DNA from: Candidatus Spyradenecus faecavium
GTDB lineage: Bacteria > Verrucomicrobiota > Kiritimatiellia > RFP12 > DVOR01
Direction of reading: 5' to 3'
DNA: 28,894 nucleotides
NCBI GenBank assembly: GCA_018713405.1
Contig: DVOR01000125.1
Span: 1-28,894, forward strand
The notes under the pieces are model-generated. The model was not told the origin of the DNA, searched no databases, and saw nothing but the letters and a program-made list of their open reading frames with translations. A program made the translations under genes and the position numbers. How positions within the stretch are numbered: the stretch's first letter is position 1; every line of letters starts with the position of its first letter. Positions 8,569 through 15,516 of this stretch are shown one piece after another.

Positions 8569-8766
8569 TTACTTGATGAAGGCAAGCACGACGGCGAAGA
8601 GGGCCACGCCTTCGACCAGCGCCGCGGCGATCAACATCGCGGTCTGCAGCTTGCCGGCCATCTCGGGCTGGCGCGCCATGCCGTTCAGGGCGCCCCAGGC
8701 GGCCAAACCAATGCCAATGCCCGCGCCGATGGCCGCAAGACCCGCACCGATTGCACTCATGCTCAT
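8569..8766 (-). CDS. atpE: ATP synthase Fo subunit c
   Basis: Proteolipid of the rotor ring, 65 residues, at the short end for the family. Helix 1 has the glycine-rich GAGIGIGLAAWGAL run, the polar loop is ARQPEM, and helix 2 has the ion-carrying Glu in ALVEGVALF. The Gln in helix 1 and the Ser/Thr and Tyr after the Glu that mark sodium-binding c subunits are missing, so proton coupling is the better inference. An AGAGAGGAA site 8 bases before the first of two ATGs (MSMS) decides the start. Confidence 0.97.
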   Translation of the reverse strand: MSMSAIGAGLAAIGAGIGIGLAAWGALNGMARQPEMAGKLQTAMLIAAALVEGVALFAVVLAFIK

Positions 8767-8788
8767 CTCAATGTTCCTCTCTGATGTG

Positions 8789-9580
8789 TCAGTGTTGGGG
8801 ATGAACCATCATCCCGATGAAGACCGCCGCCAGCATCGTAAAGACATAGGCCTGGAGGCAAGCGACGAAAAGCTCGAAGAAGTAAAGCAGCGACGCGACC
8901 AGGACGGTCGGGAAGGCGTACCACCCCACGATCGCCGTCATGGCGGCCATGATGTAGAGCATGATGTGCCCGCCCATCATGTTCGCGAAGAGACGGATCA
9001 TCAGCGCCGCCGTGCGCGTGAAGAAGGAGATGACCTCCATCACGAACATCAACGGGCGCATCGGCCAGGGCAACCCCCCGGGCAAGAAGGCCGCGAGCGT
9101 CCCGCGCGCGCCGCCCAGCCACACCGTCGCCACCAGCGCCACCCCGAAGAAGATGAGTGAGAGCGCCCCCGTCACGTTGATGTTGCCCGTCACGCACGAG
9201 AAGATGGGGATCAGCCCCAGCAGGTTCGACACCAGGATGAAGAGGAAGAGCGTGCAGAAGAAGGGGATGAACCCGCGGCCCTGGCCCTTGCCGCCGAAGT
9301 TCGGCTCCACCATCTCGTCGCGAATGAAGATGACGTACTTCTCCATCAGCAGGCCGAAGCCGCTCGGCACCTTGCCGATCTTCCGACGCGCCAGGAAGGC
9401 AATCAGGCACAGCACCAACACCACCACCAGCAACATCACGACATCGTTGTGGAAAATGGCCAGTTTGGGGAAGCCGAGGTTGGAAATCCACTCCGAGAAG
9501 GTGCTCGCGTCCGGGGTCCCCTCGTGGTGCATCACGTGGTGATCCACATATTGCTGGAAGTAGGCCAAGCGTTCTTTCAT
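8789..9580 (-). CDS. atpB: ATP synthase Fo subunit a
   Basis: Stator channel of Fo, 263 residues, with about five to six membrane helices. The essential stator arginine is in ALMIRLFANMMGGH, followed by the C-terminal YFFELFVACLQAYVFTML helix with the Glu and Gln typical of the channel. The N-terminal half contains FPKLAIFHNDVVM and the DEMVEPNFG loop. It is the first gene of the operon; no atpI or atpZ precedes it. GAGGACG stands just upstream of the ATG. Confidence 0.98.
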   Translation of the reverse strand: MKERLAYFQQYVDHHVMHHEGTPDASTFSEWISNLGFPKLAIFHNDVVMLLVVVLVLCLIAFLARRKIGKVPSGFGLLMEKYVIFIRDEMVEPNFGGKGQGRGFIPFFCTLFLFILVSNLLGLIPIFSCVTGNINVTGALSLIFFGVALVATVWLGGARGTLAAFLPGGLPWPMRPLMFVMEVISFFTRTAALMIRLFANMMGGHIMLYIMAAMTAIVGWYAFPTVLVASLLYFFELFVACLQAYVFTMLAAVFIGMMVHPQH

Positions 9581-9609
9581 GCCACGTCCTCGTGTGAATA
9601 GATGGCCTC

Positions 9610-9639
9610 AATATACCGCTTTCCCTCCCCGCCCGTCAA
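9610..9639 (-). promoter_or_regulatory. atpBp: Promoter of the atp operon
   Basis: On the minus strand: TTGACG, an 18-base G-rich spacer, then TATATT. The predicted start is about 25 bases upstream of the atpB ATG. It is the only good sigma70-like match between atpB and the divergent locus on this strand. Confidence 0.75.
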
Positions 9640-9875
9640 GCGAATTTTAACGAATTACTAATCTCCGGGACAGGGATTTTCAAGGTTGGAATAAGGGCTC
9701 TCTAATACACCCTCCCCGCCCATAAAACAGGAGTTCGCGCAGGATAGCGGGTTATTCCAGAAACCGCCTCCTGTCCTTCCCGTTTTCCCCGATTTTGCTT
9801 CTTTTGACGCCGGCCGCCCTTGTGTTAGATTTCTGTTAGCGTGCCACGTCTCGCCCTGTCTTTTCCATCCCAATC

Positions 9876-9898
9876 GGCGACGCGTCGACGCGTACGCC
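9876..9898. promoter_or_regulatory. Perfect 14-bp palindrome, possible protein-binding site
   Basis: ACGCGTCGACGCGT (9880-9893) is a perfect palindrome, flanked by GGCG and CGCC that extend the symmetry past one extra base. It lies 16 bases before the 22-bp array. An operator role is inferred from symmetry alone. Confidence 0.35.
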
Positions 9899-9913
9899 AC
9901 AATCCTGACGCCC

Positions 9914-10001
9914 ATTCCCCAAAAGGTCGTGGATGAAACCCTAAAGGGTCGGAGGTGAAACCCTAAGGGGTTCGACCCAAAACCCTAAGGGTTTCGGAAA
10001 A
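9914..10001. repeat. Four tandem 22-bp units with a pseudo-palindromic core
   Basis: Units start at 9914, 9936, 9958 and 9980, exactly 22 bases apart. The last three begin AAACCCTAA followed by a G run and a T/C-rich end; unit 4 holds the near-perfect inverted repeat AAACCCTAAGGGTTT around a central A. The first unit is degenerate but matches unit 2 at about 15 of 22 positions in the same register. The spacing of about two helical turns suits cooperative binding by a dimeric regulator on one DNA face. It lies between the atp promoter and the envelope-locus promoter. It is not a CRISPR: there are no spacers. Confidence 0.7.
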
Positions 10002-10115
10002 TCATCTGCACTTATTTCGAATCCACCCCCGCGGCGTTCCCGTCTGTCCACTCGGGAACCGGTCGCTTCCTCCCCCTGCGCGTTCCTGCCAACCGCAAGG
10101 AAAAACAAAAATGCG

Positions 10116-10143
10116 TTGACAAGCGGGGGGGGGGTAGTATAGT
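10116..10143 (+). promoter_or_regulatory. Promoter of the envelope locus with a G10 tract in the spacer
   Basis: A perfect TTGACA (10116-10121), a 16-base spacer containing ten consecutive G (10125-10134), then TATAGT (10138-10143). The start is predicted near 10150, giving a leader of about 165 bases before the first gene. A tract length change of one base would alter the spacer to 15 or 17 and so promoter strength. This is the longest single-base run I found in the window. Confidence 0.7.
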
Positions 10144-10314
10144 AGTGAACGTCTACTGGTACAGAGTGGACACTTGCCTCTGCCTCTCGACCTCCACGGC
10201 GGAAGCGCCAGGTGCCACGACTCGGCTCGGCCTCCCCATGCCTTGCCCACGCGGGGAAGGTTCGTCCCTTTGGGCGAGCGGAGGTAAGGAATTGCGGTTG
10301 CAAAGGAAGAGACC

Positions 10315-11322
10315 ATGGTTTTGCGTTGCACGCTTTTGACCGTTTCGCTGTTTGCTTTGGCGTGGCAGGCGCAGGGCGCGCCGCTTGTGTCGATAGCCAA
10401 CGAATACGCCAGAAGGGGAGACCTTCGGGCGATGGCCGCGTTGGGGGAACATGCGCTCACGGGACAGTTGCGCGGCTCGCTGGCGGCGTATGCCGCCGAG
10501 GAGGATGCGGCGGCGTTTTTGCCGGTCTGCTATCGCCTCGTCGACAAGGGGTATTTCCAGGTGGAGTGCCGAGATCAGAAGGATGCCATCGAGGAGGCCA
10601 CGGGAAGAGACATCGGCAGAAAGACAGACCCCATGGTTTTCAAGGCAGAGCTGTTTGACTTCCCACGGATGTCGGACGTGCTGATGCGTGAATTGGTCTG
10701 GACGCTTGCCTTTGCCTACCAAGACTATGGGCGTCCGGGCAAGGAAGACGAGGCGCCGCGCTTCTGTCTCGATGTGCTTTGGACTGTGAAGGAAGGGGAG
10801 GAGTGGCGCTTCGAGCCGTTCCTGACGTATTGGATTTGGTCGCGGCCGGGTTCCCAGAAGAACATCGTGCGTTTCTTGCGCGCTTTGTATGCGGTCGATC
10901 CGGAGATGGGGACGGGGTGGCTCTTCGAGCAAACGGATCCCCAAGGGTCATTGCCGCTTTATCTGGCCATCGAGGAGAGGCGGAACGAGGTGGCCAAGGC
11001 GATGCTTGATTTTTATACGCCTGATGAGTTGCTGACGTTGCGCGGGGAGGACGTGACCAACACCATCGAGATTGGATGGTTCAGCAAACAGAGGGCCAGG
11101 GTGAGTGTCTTTGCCTGCGCCGCGCTGGCGGGCAACCGTGAGATCGAGGACTATCTGTCCAACCGGATGGAGGGTACAAAGTTTGACGCGACCGCGGTGG
11201 ATGCAATCCTTGACGCGTTCGACGATGATAACGAGAAGGACAAGAAGGCCACTGCGCAGCTTCAGGAGGCGCTTCCGAAGACACTCAAGGACGCCGTGAA
11301 GTCTTGGCAACGCCAAAAATGA
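10315..11322 (+). CDS. Secreted protein with ankyrin-like helical repeats, function unknown
   Basis: 335 residues, not recognised as a named family. Residues 1-21 are a signal peptide (hydrophobic TLLTVSLFALAWQ, cleavage likely at AQG|A). The mature part is almost entirely helical. Residues about 25-80 look like paired helices (IANEYARRGDLRAMAALGEHAL), and the segment SLPLYLAIEERRNEVAKAML resembles an ankyrin unit, echoed by VFACAALAGNREIEDYLSNR. This is a structural impression, not a firm assignment. The ATG has AAAGGAAG upstream. It is the first gene behind the G10 promoter, and the next gene follows after 36 bases. It may be a periplasmic adaptor or scaffold for the transporter encoded downstream. 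Confidence 0.75.
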   Translation: MVLRCTLLTVSLFALAWQAQGAPLVSIANEYARRGDLRAMAALGEHALTGQLRGSLAAYAAEEDAAAFLPVCYRLVDKGYFQVECRDQKDAIEEATGRDIGRKTDPMVFKAELFDFPRMSDVLMRELVWTLAFAYQDYGRPGKEDEAPRFCLDVLWTVKEGEEWRFEPFLTYWIWSRPGSQKNIVRFLRALYAVDPEMGTGWLFEQTDPQGSLPLYLAIEERRNEVAKAMLDFYTPDELLTLRGEDVTNTIEIGWFSKQRARVSVFACAALAGNREIEDYLSNRMEGTKFDATAVDAILDAFDDDNEKDKKATAQLQEALPKTLKDAVKSWQRQK

Positions 11323-11358
11323 CGGGTTTCGTGGACAATCGAAGAGAGAGGATCGCTT

Positions 11359-13893
11359 ATGAGCCGGTTTAGCGTTCTTGGTTTGATGCGGGTAGGAGTG
11401 TGTTGTCTGGGGTTGCTGGGCGTACTGTCGCCGCACGTGCTTTGGGCAGCGCCGGACTATTTGAGCTTCGAGTCAGTTTCGGGCAGCGGGATCGACGGGA
11501 CATGGAGGCTTTCCAAAATCGATCGCTCGCGGAAGTATGAGACGATCGATCTGACCGCCGTCGCACTGGGGCGTTGCGTGACGGAGCTGGCGGTAACATC
11601 CACGGTCGAGATAGAGGCTGAGGATGGAGAGACGGAGGAGCGGACGCTTCCCCTCTTTAAGGATGTCTCGGTGAAGACGCTGATCCTGCCTGATACGATC
11701 ACGGAGATTGACACGAAGGCCTTCGAGGGTGTGCGCGACTTGGAGACCATCGTCTTCGAGGGGCGGGCGCCGACATTCAAGGAGGGGAAGCGCCTCTTTT
11801 GGTTTCAGGACGAAGCTTGGCGCGCCAAGCTGAAGCGCATCGTCTTTCGCGGGGAGGTCAATCCGTGGGCGTTGGGCGCGGTGTTGAGCGGGGTGCCGTG
11901 CATCGAGTTCGCCCCGACGGCGGACTTCTCGGCGTTCCGGACCGTTGAGGGGCGCCAGGGGAAGAAGAACGCGGGGACGCGCCTGCTGGCCGACGCAAGC
12001 TCGCTGGAGCGCTTGATTGTCCCCTACAGTCTGGCCGTCCAAGCCGACATTCCGTGGCGGAGCTTCCTCATCGGCTCGCCTTTGGAGGATCGCGAGGTGG
12101 CCTCGCGCCCCAGCGTGGAGGAGCCGGAGAAGTTCGACGTTCTGGAGGCGGATCCAACGGTGCCGGGCTTTTCGCGCGATGAGAACGCTATCTGCCTGAT
12201 CAACTGCGACGAGGATGGGACCATCTCGGACGGGGTCACGGATTTGCGGCTGGAGGCGTTTTTTGGCTTGGAGCTCGACCAGCGGATTTGGTTGCCCACG
12301 CGGTTTCGTCGCTTCGTCGGCTACACGGGCGAATTGGCGAATTATGCGGGGCGGTTCTGGATCAAACGCGATGTCATCCGTTTCGAGCCGGACGTGGCCT
12401 CGTACAGGCAGATGGACAGCGGGCGGGAGGTCGGCTCGGCGGCGCTCAGCACGCCCAGTGAGACGAAGAGTGACCGCTACTTCGCGGACATCTTCTCGCA
12501 TGCGGAGCTCGCGGCGGTTTCTCCCTACAAGGATTTGGTGTTGAGCGCCAGCATTATCGAGGGGCCTGACACGGGGCTGACCTATCTGGCGAAGGCGACG
12601 GGTGCGGATGAGGCGCGGGGGCGGCTGGCCTATGAGATGCGCCTCAGTCTGCCGATGAATCGAAGGTATGCGTTGCAGACGAAGTTGCGCCTGCCCGCGC
12701 CCAAGGGGGAAGAGGAGCGTTATCTGTTGGTCAATGTGGATTCCGGCAGGAACACGGAGACCATCACCTTCGTCACGCCGCCGGAGCGGCATTGGGTCCT
12801 CTCCTCAATCACCCAGGTGGCGAGTGTGCTGGGCGGGATCTGGCTGTTTCTGCTGTTCATCCATGGGCTCTTCAAGGGGAGCTGGGCGGATCGGAATCTC
12901 TATCAGCCGATGGTTCAGGCCACGTGGTGGCAGCAGACGCTGTTGGTGGGGAGCGTGTTGCTGCTCGTGCTGGGGTGGAATGGTGTGCTGAGCAGCTGGG
13001 TACAGGTCTATCTGTGGACGCCGGTGATGCGCTACATCAATTCGTCGTTCATCTCCTCGCTGGTGATTTCGGTGTCCACCACGTTGTTGCAGATCACGCT
13101 GGGCCTGCTCAAGGGCATTTCCGTCGCACCCTTTGGGATCGGTGTCTCCTTGGAGCATGTCATCGGGCCGTGCACGGATCTCTTGGCGCGCGTGGGGTGG
13201 GTGAGCTGGGTGGCCACGACGGTGCTCGCCTTCATGCGCGTGGTGGCGGAGCTGTTGCGCGAGGCCGGCTCCCTGCTGTGGATGCTGTTGGGTGGGGTGA
13301 CGTTGCTCTACACGGTGCCCATTGCGCAGATGGAGGCGCTCCGAGAGAAGCTGCGCTTCTCAAAGGCCATCCTCTGCGTGGTCGCGTTCCTCACGCTTGG
13401 CCTGCCGATCTTCCTGTGGGGGTGCTCGTGGATGTCGCAGCAATTGATGGCGGCCGCGGGGAACACCTTCGATGCCGCACTGGTCTCCTTCCGCTGTTTG
13501 GCGGATGCCTTCTCCTTCTCGGCGTTCCTTTCCCTCTCGGCGTTGCAAGAATTGGCCGGGCTGTTGACCGACGCGATGGCGGAGCTGACTTCGGCGGCGA
13601 TCATGTATGTGATGACGAAGGTCTTCGATTGCTTCCTGATGCCGCTTGGGCTGATTTGGATGGTGCTGAGACTGCTCAAGCTCTTTGGCATCGGGCAGGA
13701 TGTGTCGTTGCATGACTTCCTGCGCAAGGATGCCTTCCGCCAACGTTTTCTGCCGGCGCGTGCCGCTCCCGCATCCCTGCCGGCAGCCGACGAGGCCCAA
13801 TCCGGGGCGTTGCCACAGGCGAAAACTTCGATTGGTGCGCGTAGGCCAAAGCCGCAGCAAACAAGACCCAAACGCCGTGCCGTTGAACAGTGA
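11359..13893 (+). CDS. BspA-like leucine-rich repeat protein fused to a polytopic membrane domain
   Basis: 844 residues. A signal peptide (about 1-30, ending LWA) is followed by about 450 exported residues. These include an LRR_5/BspA-type unit at about 105-135 (VKTLILPDTITEIDTKAFEG, then LETIVFEG) and a second VPYSL-type stretch near 220. From residue 480 the protein becomes a membrane domain with at least seven hydrophobic segments (about 480-505, 526-550, 566-585, 612-632, 636-655, 671-690, 756-776). It ends in a basic, Pro-rich tail (RRPKPQQTRPKRR). I do not recognise the membrane part. A fused recognition domain plus multi-pass channel-like half suggests a sensor or assembly platform, which is inference. 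GAGAGGA precedes the ATG. Confidence 0.85.
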   Translation: MSRFSVLGLMRVGVCCLGLLGVLSPHVLWAAPDYLSFESVSGSGIDGTWRLSKIDRSRKYETIDLTAVALGRCVTELAVTSTVEIEAEDGETEERTLPLFKDVSVKTLILPDTITEIDTKAFEGVRDLETIVFEGRAPTFKEGKRLFWFQDEAWRAKLKRIVFRGEVNPWALGAVLSGVPCIEFAPTADFSAFRTVEGRQGKKNAGTRLLADASSLERLIVPYSLAVQADIPWRSFLIGSPLEDREVASRPSVEEPEKFDVLEADPTVPGFSRDENAICLINCDEDGTISDGVTDLRLEAFFGLELDQRIWLPTRFRRFVGYTGELANYAGRFWIKRDVIRFEPDVASYRQMDSGREVGSAALSTPSETKSDRYFADIFSHAELAAVSPYKDLVLSASIIEGPDTGLTYLAKATGADEARGRLAYEMRLSLPMNRRYALQTKLRLPAPKGEEERYLLVNVDSGRNTETITFVTPPERHWVLSSITQVASVLGGIWLFLLFIHGLFKGSWADRNLYQPMVQATWWQQTLLVGSVLLLVLGWNGVLSSWVQVYLWTPVMRYINSSFISSLVISVSTTLLQITLGLLKGISVAPFGIGVSLEHVIGPCTDLLARVGWVSWVATTVLAFMRVVAELLREAGSLLWMLLGGVTLLYTVPIAQMEALREKLRFSKAILCVVAFLTLGLPIFLWGCSWMSQQLMAAAGNTFDAALVSFRCLADAFSFSAFLSLSALQELAGLLTDAMAELTSAAIMYVMTKVFDCFLMPLGLIWMVLRLLKLFGIGQDVSLHDFLRKDAFRQRFLPARAAPASLPAADEAQSGALPQAKTSIGARRPKPQQTRPKRRAVEQ

Positions 13894-13921
13894 AAATAGA
13901 ACCGCGTAAGAGAATTTCCCC

Positions 13922-15481
13922 ATGCAATCTAACGATGAGAACGCGTTGACCCCGCAGTCCCCCGCGCCGCAGGAGGCGGACACGACGAATGGCGCCGCCG
14001 GGGCGGCTCTTCAGGCCGCGCCCTCGGAGACCTCCCCTGAAACGCAGGCGGAGGCCAAGGGGGCACTGCCACCCCCGCCGGCGAAGCCCGCATGGTGGCG
14101 TCTCGCCTTGCGGCATCCGTTGGCACGTCTCGCTGCGACGTATGGGTGTTGCCTGCTTGCGATCCTGGCCCTTTTCTTGACGGTTCGTGGATGTGGGCCG
14201 GATGACCCTGGCACCCAAACGAAAATCCAAGAACCTCAGATTCCGGGCCACTTGACGAAAGTGGTCGGGGTCTCGCTCAATCGCACCGAGGCGAAGCGTG
14301 CGGTTCGCGTGCTTCTCAGCAAAATCCGCCTGTTCAAGCGTTCCGACATCAGCCTCATCGCCATGCGCAACGGGGTCTTCAAAGAGCATTTCTTGCACCG
14401 CCACATCGAGGTGGACGACCTGGATATGTCCGATGATGTCGTCTTGCGCGACATCTATGGAGCCTTTGCCAGGATACCGCAGGGAAGCGGCAGAATCCCG
14501 AAGCCCTCGGCGCTCAGCGGCTACTACTACTGGTTCTTCTATGACGCCACGGCCAAAGAATGGCAGGTTCTGTTGGAGCCTGCGGATGGCTTGGATCGGG
14601 TGGATACGTGGTTCTTTGTCAAGGGCGACATCATGTCGTTGCTGGACTACGGGGAGTATGAACACTTGATGCCTGTCCCGGTTGAAAGCCTTGAACATCT
14701 CGCCAAGATGTTGGATTCGGACAACGACGAGGCAATCATCGCCGCGATTCGCGACCTAGAGGGCCAAGACGACCCGATTCCTCCGCCGGTCTCTGTCCCG
14801 CCGGTGTTGGTGGAGCGCTTCAAGGACGACTTGCTTGGGGAAATCGAGACGAACAAGGCTGTCCCGTCAGTGGAGAAGATTGAGGAGCTGTGGAAGACAG
14901 CGGTGGACGCTCAGGAGAATGCCGAGCGCTTGCGGAAGGAGGCTGACTTCCACATCGAATCCACCGAGTCCGGGAAGGCCACCATCTATGTGTCGACTAG
15001 GACGGGGAACGTTCAGACGGCCGTTGTGTCCATCAAGTTGGAGCCCGGTGCCAAGGCCACGCCGCTGAGCAACCCCTTCTCGATTGTGCCCAAACATGAC
15101 TTGCCGCCTGACATCACAATAGAGCAACCTGCGGCTGTCACGCCGGAGCAGGTGTGGCAGGCGGTGCGCGAGCTTTGCGCGAACTCTAGAGAGGACACGT
15201 GGCCGAGTCAGAACGAGATCCACGCCTATCTGAAGGAACAGGGGCTCGGCAAGACGTTGGAGCGGCATTCATGGGCCATCCTGACGCGTGGGGCCCAGGC
15301 CTATCTGTGTCGTTTCCCCGTGCCGCGGATGCGTCCTTCCACGGCCCGAAAGTCCAAGGCCGACCTGGTGGTGTCGCTTAAGGGGACGGAATACAGGGAA
15401 CTCACCGGCCCCGGCGTTCCCACCACGGTCGACAAGAATTGGAACCCGCAAACGGGTCCGGAACGGATGCGCTTACAGTGA
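13922..15481 (+). CDS. Single-pass membrane protein with large external domain, function unknown
   Basis: 519 residues, family not recognised. Residues 1-57 are cytoplasmic, Pro/Ala/Glu-rich and low complexity. One membrane helix follows at about 68-88 (LARLAATYGCCLLAILALFLTV) with positive residues on the inner side, so the remaining 430 residues should face out. The external part is mixed alpha/beta, with an acidic segment near 265-285 (DSDNDEAIIAAIRDLEGQDD) and a helical stretch at about 300-345. It may act as a fixed stalk connecting the inner membrane parts to the exported partners; this is inferred from topology. The gene starts 28 bases after the previous one, behind a weak AAGAGA site. 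Confidence 0.8.
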   Translation: MQSNDENALTPQSPAPQEADTTNGAAGAALQAAPSETSPETQAEAKGALPPPPAKPAWWRLALRHPLARLAATYGCCLLAILALFLTVRGCGPDDPGTQTKIQEPQIPGHLTKVVGVSLNRTEAKRAVRVLLSKIRLFKRSDISLIAMRNGVFKEHFLHRHIEVDDLDMSDDVVLRDIYGAFARIPQGSGRIPKPSALSGYYYWFFYDATAKEWQVLLEPADGLDRVDTWFFVKGDIMSLLDYGEYEHLMPVPVESLEHLAKMLDSDNDEAIIAAIRDLEGQDDPIPPPVSVPPVLVERFKDDLLGEIETNKAVPSVEKIEELWKTAVDAQENAERLRKEADFHIESTESGKATIYVSTRTGNVQTAVVSIKLEPGAKATPLSNPFSIVPKHDLPPDITIEQPAAVTPEQVWQAVRELCANSREDTWPSQNEIHAYLKEQGLGKTLERHSWAILTRGAQAYLCRFPVPRMRPSTARKSKADLVVSLKGTEYRELTGPGVPTTVDKNWNPQTGPERMRLQ

Positions 15482-15516
15482 CAGGAACCCCTCGTGACTT
15501 CGAAAGGACAGACAAG

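Larger units (their letters stand above)
9640..10115. other. Non-coding region between the divergent atp and envelope loci
   Basis: There is no supported gene here. It holds an interrupted inverted repeat ACAGGAG/CTCCTGT (9727-9733 and 9768-9774) with an inner GCGG/CCGC stem, a palindrome at 9876-9898, and the 22-bp repeat array at 9914-10001. The right-hand part (10002-10115) shows nothing clear. The stretch is less GC-rich than its surroundings. Confidence 0.6.

Noticed and set aside
9914..10001. Telomere repeat or CRISPR array suggested by the CCCTAA units
   Set aside because: There are only four units, directly abutting with no spacers, and they are pseudo-palindromic and internal; CCCTAA likeness is coincidence.
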